A DNA stretch of 64,000 bases from Anabaena lutea FACHB-196 (GCF_014698305.1 NZ_JACJST010000008.1:1-64000); one strand, 5' to 3'. Numbered from the stretch's first letter, positions 27,059 through 35,906 are shown. Notes: a model not told the origin generated them from the sequence alone. Made by a program: numbers and translations.

Positions 27059-28339
27059 CTATTTGGAAGTCCCTAAATCCTCATGTAATACCCCCAACTT
27101 CCTAATCTCCGGCCAAATCAACGCCGTAGCAACCACCACCAAAATCGTCCCAATACCCCCACTAACCACAGAGAAAACAGGCCCAAATAAAGCCGCAACT
27201 GCACCAGACTCAAAACCCCCTAACTCATTCGATGCACTAATAAACACACTGTTAATAGCCGCAACTCGACCCCGTAAATGGTCAGGAGTGCGAATTTGCA
27301 CCAAGGTATGACGAATCACCACGCTAATGCTATCTAACGCCCCACTTAATGCCAACATCAACAGCGACAACCACACCCAACGAGACAGACCAAAAATAAT
27401 TGTCACAATCCCAAACCCGACAACCGACCAAAGTAATGCTGGCCCGGCTTTACGGATAGGTGGTAGATATACTAATAATGCTGCCATAATCAACGCACCT
27501 ATGGATGGGGCTGCTTGTAAATAACCCAATTCCACAGGACCGACTCGCAAGATATCTTTAGCAAATACGGGTAATAATGCCACTGCACCACCCAGCAAAA
27601 CAGCAAATAAATCTAGGGTAATGGCTGCGAGAATTAGTTGATTATTCCAAACAAACTCAGCACCAGCAGCTAGAGATTTCAGGGATATTGGTTCTTTAGC
27701 AAAGTTGGTTTTTTGGGGTTTAATTGTGGCTGTAAGGAAAAAACATGATAGTGCTGCTAAGGCTGCTAATATATATACTGCCGTCGCGCTCTTAAAAATA
27801 GCAATGCTAAATCCTCCCAACGCTGGCCCAATTACCGAAGCTAATTGAAAGCTACTACTATTCCAAGTCGCTGCATTAGTAAAAGCACTCATCGGTATCA
27901 ACTGCCACATCAGCGCATCACCAGCAGGTTTGAGAAATGCCCTAGCTACACCTGTTAATAATAAGCAGCCATAAACTAAAAAGACTGCACCTTTGTTAAA
28001 TGAAATAACAGCCAAAGCTATTGAGCAAAAAGTTAGCAGTAGTATTGAAAATAAAGTAATCTTTTTCCGATCATTTTTATCGGCAATATGTCCCGTAATC
28101 AAAGTCAGCGCAATCATCGGTACAACTTGCGCCAACCCTATCAAACCCAACACCATCGCTGAATTTGTCCGCTCATATAGCTCCCAGCCCAGCGCCACGG
28201 TCTGCATTTGTCCCCCTGTGAAGAGGAGTACGCGCCCAATGCTAAATAGCCGATAATCTCGAAATTTCATGGCTGCAAAAGGATCGTGTTGTGCAGCCTT
28301 GGTGTTATGGTCAGTTGGTTTCTGTTTGCTCGAAGACAT
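27059..28339 (-). CDS. MFS transporter (EntS/MFS_3-like exporter)
   Basis: 426 residues with about 12 transmembrane helices. A conserved loop motif between TM2 and TM3 reads GHIADKNDRKK, typical of proton-driven exporters. The family includes siderophore and drug exporters. The start overlaps the MarR gene end by 29 bp (28311-28339), which indicates translational coupling within one operon with the ABC-2 genes. Confidence 0.9.
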   Translation of the reverse strand: MSSSKQKPTDHNTKAAQHDPFAAMKFRDYRLFSIGRVLLFTGGQMQTVALGWELYERTNSAMVLGLIGLAQVVPMIALTLITGHIADKNDRKKITLFSILLLTFCSIALAVISFNKGAVFLVYGCLLLTGVARAFLKPAGDALMWQLIPMSAFTNAATWNSSSFQLASVIGPALGGFSIAIFKSATAVYILAALAALSCFFLTATIKPQKTNFAKEPISLKSLAAGAEFVWNNQLILAAITLDLFAVLLGGAVALLPVFAKDILRVGPVELGYLQAAPSIGALIMAALLVYLPPIRKAGPALLWSVVGFGIVTIIFGLSRWVWLSLLMLALSGALDSISVVIRHTLVQIRTPDHLRGRVAAINSVFISASNELGGFESGAVAALFGPVFSVVSGGIGTILVVVATALIWPEIRKLGVLHEDLGTSK

Positions 28340-28763
28340 TTTTTAGTAGAGTCAAGCCGGATTCAATATGTGATACTTGCTCTGGTGTCAAACCCTGTAG
28401 AATCTCCGCAATTTCCCCGCGAGTTTTTTCCTGGGATTGCTCTAAAAGCAGTTTTCCCTCTCTCGTCAAATTCAGGACTACTCGTCGTCGTTCTTGAGGA
28501 TTATCTGTCCGTTGCACCAGATTACGTTGGACTAATTTTTCTATAGTTGTTGATGCTGTGGCACAGGTGACTCCTAAATGATCTGCTACCTCAGATAAGG
28601 AAGCACCGGGATTGCGATTCAGAAAAGCAAGCGATCGCAATTGTGGTATGGATAAAGAGTCAGAACTGTGCGATCGCATTTCGGCTCGGATAAACCGCAT
28701 CAATAAGGGGACTGTTTCCATCACCCTAGCGGCACATTTTTCAGAGGGTTTATCCAAACTCAT
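28311..28763 (-). CDS. MarR-family transcriptional regulator
   Basis: 150 residues with a winged helix: recognition helix around LGVTCATASTTIEKLVQRNLV and wing RTDNPQERRRVVLN. I use ATG at 28763 because GGAG lies 10 bases upstream; the frame opens 17 codons earlier inside the upstream permease gene. MarR repressors typically sense phenolic or drug-like ligands and control neighbouring efflux genes. Here it sits between the ABC-2 permease and the MFS exporter. Confidence 0.88.
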   Translation of the reverse strand: MSLDKPSEKCAARVMETVPLLMRFIRAEMRSHSSDSLSIPQLRSLAFLNRNPGASLSEVADHLGVTCATASTTIEKLVQRNLVQRTDNPQERRRVVLNLTREGKLLLEQSQEKTRGEIAEILQGLTPEQVSHIESGLTLLKNVFEQTETN

Positions 28764-28782
28764 AAGACTGTTTTCTCCTACA

Positions 28783-29637
28783 TTACATCGCCACCCGTGG
28801 ATAAAGTCGTCCACAGATGTAAGTCAAACCTATTAATGTTAGCAAGAGAATTGTACAGTCTAAACCGAACCCATAAATACTGGAGCCATTGGCCAGCATC
28901 GCACCCCGTAAAGCATCAACTTCATAGGTTAAAGGATTTATACTCGAAAGAATCTGTAACCAACCCGGCATCAACGAGATCGGATAAATCGCATTACTGG
29001 CAAAAAACAACGGCATTGTAATCAATTGTCCAATTCCTGTAAACCTTTCTCGCGATTTCACCAAACAGCCAATGATGAGTGAAAAAGTACAAAAACAACC
29101 TGCTCCCAAAAACACAATTAGCACAACTTGCAAAAAAGCCAAGGGATTGAGATTGAGTTTTACACCCAACAACAAAGCCAACAGATAAATCAATACCACT
29201 TGGGAAAAGCAACGAATCCCCGCAGCAAAGGCTTTACCCATGACAATCGCTGCACGGGGTATGGGTGCAACTAAGAATTTCTGCACAATCCCTAAATCAC
29301 GTTCCCAAATTAAGGTCATCCCCCCGCTAAAAATGGCGACAAACAGCGCACTTTGAGCGAGGATACCAGGAGTCATGAAATCTAAGTAAGGTAAATTACC
29401 TGTAGGAATAGCACGAGTCCGAGTAAAAACTTGCCCAAATATCAGCAGCCATAAAGCTGGTTGTACTGCCCTAATCACTAAATCACTAGGATCATGGCGC
29501 AGTTTTCTTACTTCTAATTCAGTAATTACCAGGGTTTTGGTAAATAGTTCTTTAATGCCAAAAAAAATCCCCTTTGGACGCTGATATTTAGTTTCAACCC
29601 AACCGTTGAGTGGTACGTCTAGTTCTGGCTGTTTCAC
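28783..29637 (-). CDS. ABC-2 type transporter permease (DrrB-like)
   Basis: 284 residues with about six transmembrane helices and the ABC-2 loop GGMTLIWERDLGIVQKFLVAP (only the start of the characteristic motif shown here by position, residues 104-124). The 3' end lies 19 bp before the MarR start. The 5' end overlaps the ATPase gene by about 44 bp. The pair should export a hydrophobic compound. Confidence 0.9.
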   Translation of the reverse strand: MKQPELDVPLNGWVETKYQRPKGIFFGIKELFTKTLVITELEVRKLRHDPSDLVIRAVQPALWLLIFGQVFTRTRAIPTGNLPYLDFMTPGILAQSALFVAIFSGGMTLIWERDLGIVQKFLVAPIPRAAIVMGKAFAAGIRCFSQVVLIYLLALLLGVKLNLNPLAFLQVVLIVFLGAGCFCTFSLIIGCLVKSRERFTGIGQLITMPLFFASNAIYPISLMPGWLQILSSINPLTYEVDALRGAMLANGSSIYGFGLDCTILLLTLIGLTYICGRLYPRVAM

Positions 29638-30448
29638 GATAACTCACTCCTGATACTAATTGATTTCCTGCGTAATGGATGAAGACATCATCTAAGGTTG
29701 CGTCTGGTTTGGCGATCGCTGCTTTTAAGTCTGCGGGTGAACCGGTGATAATTTCTTTACCCTGGTTCATAATCACGACTCGGTTACAGAGAGTATTTGC
29801 TTCTTCTAAAAAGTGAGTAGTTAAAAAGATGGTTGTACCAAAATTAACCCGCAGTTCTTCCATCAGCTGCCATACTTGCGATCGCGCGACTGGATCTAAT
29901 CCCACTGTTGGCTCATCTAGAAATAAAATTTGCGGTTGATGTAGAATAGCTTGGGCAATTTCCAATTTCCGAATCATCCCCCCAGAGTAAGTACCAACTA
30001 AGCGATGTGCTGCATCCTCCAAACCCATGAATTCCAGCACTTCCGCAATTTGCTGTTTTCTCCGTCGAGAGGGAATATCATACAATTTAGAGAATATTAA
30101 AAGATTTTCATAACCTGTCAAACTCCCATCTGCTGATAAAGCTTGGGGTACATAACCTATTACCCTTCTGACTGATTCCGGTTGACGAGTCACATCATAA
30201 CCAGCTAAATATGCTTTCCCGCTACTGACTGGTAGCAAGGTAGTTAACATCTTAATTACTGTACTTTTACCAGCACCATTGGGGCCTAGTAAACCAAAAA
30301 CTTCTCCCGCTGTTACGGAGATATTCAAAGCATCAACGGCTGTAGATTTTTCAAAGCGGCGCGTCAGTTCCAAGGTTTGTAATATTACTGACTTGGGAAC
30401 TTGTGCAGGTATTTCCGCAGATTCTATTCTTCCCGTAAGTTTTGTCAC
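29594..30448 (-). CDS. ABC transporter ATP-binding protein (DrrA-like)
   Basis: 284 residues. Walker A GPNGAGKST, signature YSGGMIRKLEIAQ, Walker B ILFLDEPTVGLD and H-loop TTHFLEEAN are visible. The C-terminal extension after 240 is typical of DrrA-type ATPases for drug or lipid exporters. It is the first gene of the four-gene efflux operon; the region upstream (30449-30519) should hold the promoter and possibly a MarR operator. Confidence 0.92.
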   Translation of the reverse strand: MTKLTGRIESAEIPAQVPKSVILQTLELTRRFEKSTAVDALNISVTAGEVFGLLGPNGAGKSTVIKMLTTLLPVSSGKAYLAGYDVTRQPESVRRVIGYVPQALSADGSLTGYENLLIFSKLYDIPSRRRKQQIAEVLEFMGLEDAAHRLVGTYSGGMIRKLEIAQAILHQPQILFLDEPTVGLDPVARSQVWQLMEELRVNFGTTIFLTTHFLEEANTLCNRVVIMNQGKEIITGSPADLKAAIAKPDATLDDVFIHYAGNQLVSGVSYRETARTRRTTQRLG

Positions 30449-30519
30449 GAGTAGGATTTACTTCCTTTTTCAAATATTTAGTTTATCTAAATATTAGTTT
30501 GACATATTTCTTGTAAAAG

Positions 30520-30600
30520 TCAAGACCAAGGATTAATAATGACAACCCCAGTCCCAGCAAAATCATTTTCGTTACGAGTAACAAATAGATCATGGGGTGA
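30520..30600 (-). pseudogene. C-terminal remnant of a PIN-domain toxin (VapC-like)
   Basis: On the minus strand the frame reads FVTRNENDFAGTGVVIINPW and stops at 30520-30522. The phrase TRNxxDFxGTGVxxINPW is the conserved end of many VapC-type PIN toxins. Only about 26 codons remain; the active-site Asp residues of the N-terminal half are gone. It follows the antitoxin-like ORF at 30590. Confidence 0.75.
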
Positions 30601-30832
30601 AGGTATCGCGGGGTAGACTGCGATGCCTTCGGCGAGCGAAGCTATCGCGGTTCAAGTCGAGTTCTTCAGCGACTTCAGCTAGGGGGGATTGACGGAAAAA
30701 TTCTGAGATTTTAGTAGGTTGTTCTGAGTTGGTATTACCTGTAGTTAGGCTTTGGGCAAGGAGTTGAATAATATATAGTTTATCGTTATGCGAAAGCTGA
30801 AGCAGTTGTTGTTCGAGTTCTGGAATAACCAT
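30590..30832 (-). CDS. Antitoxin-like ORF with a palindromic repeat in its 3' end
   Basis: 80 residues. The first 58 (up to VAEELDLNRD) look like a small antitoxin with Leu-rich helices. The tail after Asp58 is read through an interspersed palindrome at 30620-30648, so the C-terminus is probably altered. The neighbouring toxin is reduced to its last 26 codons, so the pair is not functional. A fuller antitoxin ending cannot be reconstructed from this window. Confidence 0.55.
   Translation of the reverse strand: MVIPELEQQLLQLSHNDKLYIIQLLAQSLTTGNTNSEQPTKISEFFRQSPLAEVAEELDLNRDSFARRRHRSLPRDTFTP
30620..30648. repeat. Imperfect palindrome inserted in the antitoxin-like ORF
   Basis: Arms GCGATGCCTTCG and CGAAGCTATCGC differ at two positions. 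The GCGAAGCTATCGC family of small palindromes is common in this kind of genome. Its presence inside a coding sequence suggests insertion. Confidence 0.65.
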
Positions 30833-30980
30833 AATGGGGTTTGAATGAAGGATAATTTTATTGTACTTTCAGCGTCTATTCGTTTAAATCTGGAGTTTAG
30901 ACTAAAGCAGAGCGATAGCGTATAGTTTAAGTACAAATATCTATAAATTAGTTAGTTGAAAAACAAGGAAGGTTATTAAT

Positions 30981-31775
30981 TTGACTGAAAGCAATAAATA
31001 CGGACTTACAAGAGACATACCAGAAGATGTGAAGAGAAAAGTGAGACAGAGATGTGGATTTGGTTGTGTAATATGTGGTAATGCTATAGTTCAATATGAA
31101 CATTTTAACCCTCCTTTTGCACAAGCAGAAAAACACGACCCAGATGGTATTACCTTACTTTGTGGAGGTTGTCACAATGAAGTTACAACAGGATTTGGAT
31201 CTAAATTTCTGGTTAGTGAGAATTCAAATAATCCATTTTGTTTAAGAAGAGGTTACACTGCTCATAGATTGAAAATGGAGAATGATTATCCAGTGGTTGT
31301 GGTAGGGACAACAAGATGGGAAAACACCATAACTATATTTGAAGTGTTTGGAGAACCTATACTCCAAATTGAACCACCGGAAAAAGCTAATACTCCTTAC
31401 TTGATAACAGGTGTATTCTGTGACGAGGAAGGTAATGAACTTTTTCGCATTGTTAGGAATGAGTGGATTGGTTCAACGAGTAACTGGGACATAACATTTT
31501 CTGGAGGTAAAGTTACTATAAGAAGAAAATTGCGTGACATAGCACTTCAACTTCAATACAAACCGCCCAGTGAAATAATTATTACTAAAATCAATATGTA
31601 CTATAAAGGAGCTAGAATCTTTGGAGATCAAAATGGATTTAGGGCAACTGCTCCAGATAAATCTACTATTTCAATTGGTAGTTCAAATTTTAAAGGATTT
31701 TCATGCCGTACAGCATTTTCAATTGATTATTCAAGTGTCATAGTAGGTTATATGTGTGAGTATACTGGCTTTTGA
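30981..31775 (+). CDS. HNH-motif protein with unknown C-terminal region
   Basis: 264 residues. An HNH-type zinc site: Cys pair CVIC (about 28-31), His in YEHFNPPF, and a second pair LCGGCHNEV with the final His and Asn. The C-terminal 170 residues are beta-rich with no known domain that I can name. HNH proteins without a nearby methyltransferase are often orphan endonucleases or defence nucleases. TTG at 30981 is the likely start, with GGAAGG upstream. Confidence 0.75.
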   Translation: MTESNKYGLTRDIPEDVKRKVRQRCGFGCVICGNAIVQYEHFNPPFAQAEKHDPDGITLLCGGCHNEVTTGFGSKFLVSENSNNPFCLRRGYTAHRLKMENDYPVVVVGTTRWENTITIFEVFGEPILQIEPPEKANTPYLITGVFCDEEGNELFRIVRNEWIGSTSNWDITFSGGKVTIRRKLRDIALQLQYKPPSEIIITKINMYYKGARIFGDQNGFRATAPDKSTISIGSSNFKGFSCRTAFSIDYSSVIVGYMCEYTGF

Positions 31776-31849
31776 GTCAGGAGTTCTCTTTAGTTCCAAA
31801 AGTTTCCTGATGAAATAAGAAGCCTAAAACAATACCTTCATCAATATCT

Positions 31850-31918
31850 GCTTTAACCAAGCTTCCTGTTCAGAAGATAAAGCAGGTTTTAGAATTTGTG
31901 CATAATCAATTGCTAAAT
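31850..31918 (-). pseudogene. DUF4058 C-terminal remnant
   Basis: Minus strand reads AIDYAQILKPALSSEQEAW, nearly the same as the C-terminus of the DUF4058 gene at 33040-33804. Only about 22 codons remain. Confidence 0.8.
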
Positions 31919-31973
31919 GCTATATAATAGAAGTCTAAATTATTTCCCAGATTTTACTCAAAATTAAAATTTA

Positions 31974-32882
31974 ATGACTAGGTTCATACATGATAAATTC
32001 GCCAAAGACTATCTAGAAGAATTATTAAAAGATTACGGAGAAGTCAAAGCATCAGAAAAAGTCTCAGGAGAAATTAAAGAAATAGATGTTTTATTCACAC
32101 CTGCTAAACAACAAACTTCTAAATTACAAATACTGGGGTTACTAGGAAGACTTGCCGAAAATCCGGCAATAATAGAACCATACCGCAATCCAGCTTCTAC
32201 CGATGAAATCTGCGACTGTATTCTCAAGTTATTAGAAGTTAAGGCTTTATTGCGACGAGAAGCTAAAGCCAATAAAATCAAACTTCAGGAGTCAGAAATT
32301 CCTAAATTGTGGATTTTGACCCCCACTATATCTGAAACTCGTTTATCTAGCTTTAGAACTATCCAAAAACAAGATTGGTTATCGGGAGTATATTTTTTAG
32401 CAGATGCCTTGCGGACAGCAATTGTGGCAATACACCAACTACCACAAACACCGGAGACTTTATGGTTGAGGCTTTTGGGTAGGGGAAGCGTACAATCACA
32501 AGCAATTATCGAGTTGCAAGCGTTACCATTAGATCACCCTTACCAAAAAGCCACCCTGGAATTAGTTTACAACTTGCGCGAAAATTTGAGAGTAAATCAA
32601 GAACTAGAAACAGATGATAGGGAGTTGATTATGCGACTAGAACCACTTTATCAAAGAGATAGAGAACAAGCTAAAGAAGAAGGAAGACAGGAAGGAAAAC
32701 AAGAAGGGGAAAAAGACTTAATACTGCGTCTACTACATCGCCGGATTGGTGAAATTGATGCGTTATTAATCGAGCGAATTACAGGATTATCTATTGAAAA
32801 GTTAGAAAACTTAGGAGAGGCGTTATTAGACTTTTCTAGTGTTGCTGATTTAGAAGCTTGGTTAACCCAACACTTAATCTAA
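31974..32882 (+). CDS. DUF4351-containing protein (Rpn/PD-(D/E)XK-nuclease-like)
   Basis: 302 residues. The N-terminal region (SGEIKEIDVLF, residues about 29-39) fits the nuclease-like core of Rpn/Upd families. It has a Glu/Lys-rich linker (about 226-250: REQAKEEGRQEGKQEGEK) and the C-terminal DUF4351 motif LLHRRIGEID...LEAWLTQHLI. Proteins of this type are abundant in cyanobacteria and often lie near mobile elements. The function is unproven. Confidence 0.85.
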   Translation: MTRFIHDKFAKDYLEELLKDYGEVKASEKVSGEIKEIDVLFTPAKQQTSKLQILGLLGRLAENPAIIEPYRNPASTDEICDCILKLLEVKALLRREAKANKIKLQESEIPKLWILTPTISETRLSSFRTIQKQDWLSGVYFLADALRTAIVAIHQLPQTPETLWLRLLGRGSVQSQAIIELQALPLDHPYQKATLELVYNLRENLRVNQELETDDRELIMRLEPLYQRDREQAKEEGRQEGKQEGEKDLILRLLHRRIGEIDALLIERITGLSIEKLENLGEALLDFSSVADLEAWLTQHLI

Positions 32883-32890
32883 TTCATTAA

Positions 32891-33016
32891 ATCTATCAAT
32901 ATCCATCGTCAGGAACTTTGGTCATTTTACCAGCTGCTGTACGTCGAGTATTGGTAGAAAATGGATTAATCCATACCAACTCTTTCGACAGTTTTTTAGG
33001 AAAGGTTGCAAGCTAA
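32891..33016 (+). pseudogene. Truncated copy of the HicA-like gene at 34108
   Basis: DNA matches 34199-34359 closely (TTTGGTCATTTTACCAGC, GGTAGAAAATGG, CTTTCGACAGTTTTTTAGG), but the first half of the gene and an internal block of about 38 bp, between CCAGC and TGTACG, are missing. Confidence 0.85.
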
Positions 33017-33039
33017 AATCTTATCTATAATTACACTGC

Positions 33040-33804
33040 CTAAATATTATCCAAAATCTCTCTTACCCAAGCTTCCTGTTCAGAAGATAAAGCAGGTTTT
33101 AAAACTTGTGAATAATCAATTGCTAAATCAAATCTAGCTCGTTCATAGATTTCATTCAATAGCTTCTGTAAATCAATCACAGGTTCATTTTCTCCTAACC
33201 GCAAAGGAACAGGAAAAACAGGAATAGGATCTTGTAAATCAAAACTGTAAAGATCTGCATCTGGACGCTGATGACTGCGGCTAACTAAAATGTGATAATC
33301 GCTTTTAGTTGCTCCTAGAATTGGGAAAGATTCACCTAATCTCAATAGGTCAATTTCCACTAAATTAGTAGCAGATGCTAAAATTTTTTGTCGCTTGTTT
33401 TCGTAAACTGTTCTACCTTCCTTAGACCGTTTATTTTTGGGAGAAAGTATTTCAATTACAGTCACTACTTCCCGGCTTTGTGTTGCTTTCACTTCCAAAA
33501 ATCGCTCAATTACCTCTTCATACATGGGAACTTTAACCTTACTAGGTTCAGCCAGTTTTGTAGTAGTTAAAGTTGTCCCAGTTTCTGCATTATTATTTCT
33601 TTTGGCAACGGCTACATCTGCAATTCCCACAAGGCAAATATCATCCACACTTGTGTAAACTCTCTCTTCAATAGAAACCCTGTATTTAGGGGCAATTTGA
33701 GGAGTTAAATCATCAGCTATGGCTACAATTAAACGATTATGTACTTGATGCCACAATTCAGGTTGTTCTAAATACGTATTCATACCAGGAAACGGATTTT
33801 GCAT
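33040..33804 (-). CDS. DUF4058 family protein
   Basis: About 254 residues starting MQNPFPGMNTYLEQPELW, the characteristic DUF4058 beginning. Conserved stretches include EVKATQSREVVTVIEILSP with the catalytic-looking Glu/Lys set of a restriction-like fold, and DLLRLGESFP. This family is a frequent, uncharacterised cyanobacterial paralogue group. The Met at 33804 is preferred over a start five codons upstream. Downstream lies the truncated HicA-like copy. Confidence 0.88.
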   Translation of the reverse strand: MQNPFPGMNTYLEQPELWHQVHNRLIVAIADDLTPQIAPKYRVSIEERVYTSVDDICLVGIADVAVAKRNNNAETGTTLTTTKLAEPSKVKVPMYEEVIERFLEVKATQSREVVTVIEILSPKNKRSKEGRTVYENKRQKILASATNLVEIDLLRLGESFPILGATKSDYHILVSRSHQRPDADLYSFDLQDPIPVFPVPLRLGENEPVIDLQKLLNEIYERARFDLAIDYSQVLKPALSSEQEAWVREILDNI

Positions 33805-33849
33805 TTGCACTGTCTCCAAGTTATCTCTATCTCCTTTTCTATAATTATT

Positions 33850-33963
33850 TTATCTCATTTGTAACACTGCTAGATGACAATCATTCAGCAATACATTCAA
33901 TTCTTCTGCAACTTGAAAAGGATTTTTACTTAACATTACAGCTTCATAAGGATTTCTCCCAGT
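33850..33963 (-). pseudogene. C-terminal gene remnant upstream of the DUF4058 gene
   Basis: An open frame of 37 codons ends at TAA 33850-33852 and reads TGRNPYEAVMLSKNPFQ followed by VAEELNVLLND. It has no start and runs directly into another remnant in the opposite orientation. The family is not recognised. Confidence 0.45.
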
Positions 33964-33968
33964 TCTCA

Positions 33969-34115
33969 GGTTTTGATCTATCCAAAGTTGGTGAAAGTGT
34001 TACCGTTCACTTGCCTAAAGCGAATATACTAGATCAAGAAGCAATCAAAAATTTCGCTGAATACCAGAATGATATTCTAAACCAGTTAAAGGAACTGATT
34101 CGACATCATGGTTAG
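33969..34115 (+). pseudogene. C-terminal remnant of the partner gene of the HicA-like gene
   Basis: 48 codons: GFDLSKVGESVTVHLPKANI and AEYQNDILNQLKELI, stopping at TAG 34113-34115. It overlaps the next gene start by 8 bp, the usual arrangement of a toxin-antitoxin pair. Its N-terminus is missing, so the partner is probably inactive. Confidence 0.6.
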
Positions 34116-34359
34116 AGATATTCAGTTTACTGATCTAGAACAGTTGCTTTTCAAGATAGGTTTTACTAAAGTACCAACAACAGGTTCTCAACAAATCTAT
34201 CAATATCCAATGTCAGGAACTTTGGTCATTTTACCAGCTTACGAACAACAGGCGTATGTTCAACCTGTGCATTTGGTAGCTGTACGTCGAATATTGGTAG
34301 AAAATGGGTTAATCAATTCCAATTCTTTCGACAGTTTTTTAGGAAAGGTTGCAAGCTAA
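34108..34359 (+). CDS. HicA-like small protein
   Basis: 83 residues. FTDLEQLLFKIGFTKV, then a GSxQ motif, YQYPMSGTLVILP, and a C-terminal VRRILVENGL resemble the HicA/YcfA dsRNA-binding-like fold, although the catalytic His of HicA (GSHH) is replaced (GSQQ). The ATG overlaps the upstream remnant. A truncated second copy is at 32891. Confidence 0.6.
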   Translation: MVRDIQFTDLEQLLFKIGFTKVPTTGSQQIYQYPMSGTLVILPAYEQQAYVQPVHLVAVRRILVENGLINSNSFDSFLGKVAS

Positions 34360-34382
34360 AGTATCACCTATAATTACACTGT

Positions 34383-34480
34383 CTAAATGTTATCTACAAT
34401 CTCCCTCACCCAACTTTCCTGTTCATGGAAACTTTAACTTTACTAGGTTCAGCGAGTTTTGTAGTATTTAAATCTGCTGT
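34383..34480 (-). pseudogene. DUF4058 remnant with internal deletion
   Basis: Minus strand contains TTKLAEPSKVKV directly joined, with a frame change, to EQESWVREIVDNI and a stop. In the intact gene these segments are more than 100 codons apart, so about 0.4 kb is deleted. This is the partner of the intact HicA-like copy at 34108. Confidence 0.85.
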
Positions 34481-34483
34481 CAT

Positions 34484-34534
34484 GGAAGGCAGAGCCTTCT
34501 AGAATTCATTCCCATACAGAGTATGGGAACGAGA
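34484..34534. repeat. Half copy of the nested palindrome at 23761
   Basis: Contains AAGGCAGAGCCTTCTAGAA and ATTCCCATACAGAGTATGGG, then AACGAGA; the reverse complement matches the left half of the 23761-23867 element. Confidence 0.75.
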
Positions 34535-34597
34535 AATGAACGAGAAAAGACTATTTTGAACACTAACCTACTTATCGAGTCCGGCTAATTACTGTTG

Positions 34598-34640
34598 AAA
34601 AACTCGACCTGTCTCCGCTTCAGCCCTAATAATAAGTATT
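34598..34640. repeat. Right half of the interspersed repeat seen at 3342
   Basis: AAAAACTCGACCTGTCTCC followed by AGCCCTAATAATAAG matches the second half of the repeat at 3342-3430. Confidence 0.55.
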
Positions 34641-34773
34641 TAATAGGACATCATATAAGAGGGAATTTAATTTTTTAACTAGTTCAGTGGGTTTAAGTCC
34701 CCCGGTTCTAACTGCCTTTTATCCCCACCCTGTAAAGGGATGGGGTATTACGGCAATCTTGATAAAACTACTA

Positions 34774-35064
34774 TTATGTATCGCTACTTTCTGTATCCGT
34801 GCTTTCTTTGACTCGACGGATAGGTAAATTAGCAATCAAAGCGGTTGTGCGTTGGTTGCTTTCTAAGGAAAATTCCAAACCGTCTGTCTCAATTTCTACA
34901 TAGCGACAGACTATGGCCAATATTTCTTGGCGCATTTTCTCCAAGGTTTGGGGATCTAAATCAGCGCGGTCGTGGGCGATAACTAATTGCAGACGGCGTT
35001 TAACTTGAGTGCGACTAGTGTCAGGTGTGCGAACAAACAGTTTTTCTAAAAGTTCAAGAATCAT
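34774..35064 (-). CDS. minE: Cell division topological specificity factor MinE
   Basis: About 96 residues starting [20 protein letters not shown], with the MinE core [15 protein letters not shown] and [18 protein letters not shown]. MinE stimulates MinD ATPase and drives its release so that FtsZ assembly is confined to midcell. The frame opens 18 codons earlier, overlapping minD, but the conserved protein starts at 35064, which leaves 35 bp between the genes. The C-terminal tail [14 protein letters not shown] is slightly extended. Confidence 0.93.
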   Translation of the reverse strand: MILELLEKLFVRTPDTSRTQVKRRLQLVIAHDRADLDPQTLEKMRQEILAIVCRYVEIETDGLEFSLESNQRTTALIANLPIRRVKESTDTESSDT

Positions 35065-35099
35065 TGCGGCTTGGTTTAAGGCGGAGACTGGAAAATGAG

Positions 35100-35906
35100 T
35101 TAAACAATCTTTGTCCACAACAATTTCCGCAAGCGGGAAAATATGTTGTCGTTGGAGGAGTCAAGCTCAAGAAATTCAACAGTTTCCCCTTCTAATCTAC
35201 GAGCAATGTTCTCAAAAGCTACGGCAGCGACAGAGGGAGTTTCTGATAATACTAAGGGTTCGCCACGGTTGGTAGAAACAATAACACGCTCATCGTCAGG
35301 GATCACCCCGATTAAGGGAATGGCGAGAAGTTCCTGAACATCTTGCACAGACATCATATCATTTGCCCGTACCATTGCAGGTCGGATGCGGTTGATTATT
35401 AAATGAATCTTTTTCACTCCTTGTGCTTCTAATAACCCTACTACCCTGTCAGCGTCCCGAACGGCGGAAATTTCTGGAGTGGTGACAATCAAAGCTTCTT
35501 TAGCTGGTGCGATCGCATTTTTAAACCCCATTTCAATGCCGGCAGGGCTGTCGATAACTACATACTGGTATTTTTGGGACAGGGCATTTACCAGCAGTTT
35601 CATCTGTTCAGGAGTGACTGAATCTTTGGTACGATTTTGGGCAGCTGGTAAAAGTACAAGATTGGGTTGGCGCTTATCTTTAACCAAAGCTTGTTCTAGA
35701 CGACACTCTCTGGCTAGTACTTCTACAGCTGTATAAACGATCCGGTTTTCTAGTCCTAGCAGCAAATCTAAATTTCTCAGACCAAAATCCGCATCAACCA
35801 GGGCAACTTGACGACCTATTTTGGCTAAAGCCATACCCAGATTGGCGGAAACTGTGGTTTTACCCACTCCTCCTTTACCGGAGGTAATTACAATAATGCG
35901 AGTCAT
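35100..35906 (-). CDS. minD: Septum site-determining protein MinD
   Basis: 268 residues. Deviant Walker [10 protein letters not shown] (10-18), [15 protein letters not shown] and switch region [10 protein letters not shown] are all canonical. The C-terminal amphipathic helix ([12 protein letters not shown]) anchors the ATP-bound dimer in the membrane. The genes are ordered minC-minD-minE on the minus strand; a 316-bp gap with repeats separates minD from minC. Confidence 0.96.
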   Translation of the reverse strand: MTRIIVITSGKGGVGKTTVSANLGMALAKIGRQVALVDADFGLRNLDLLLGLENRIVYTAVEVLARECRLEQALVKDKRQPNLVLLPAAQNRTKDSVTPEQMKLLVNALSQKYQYVVIDSPAGIEMGFKNAIAPAKEALIVTTPEISAVRDADRVVGLLEAQGVKKIHLIINRIRPAMVRANDMMSVQDVQELLAIPLIGVIPDDERVIVSTNRGEPLVLSETPSVAAVAFENIARRLEGETVEFLELDSSNDNIFSRLRKLLWTKIV

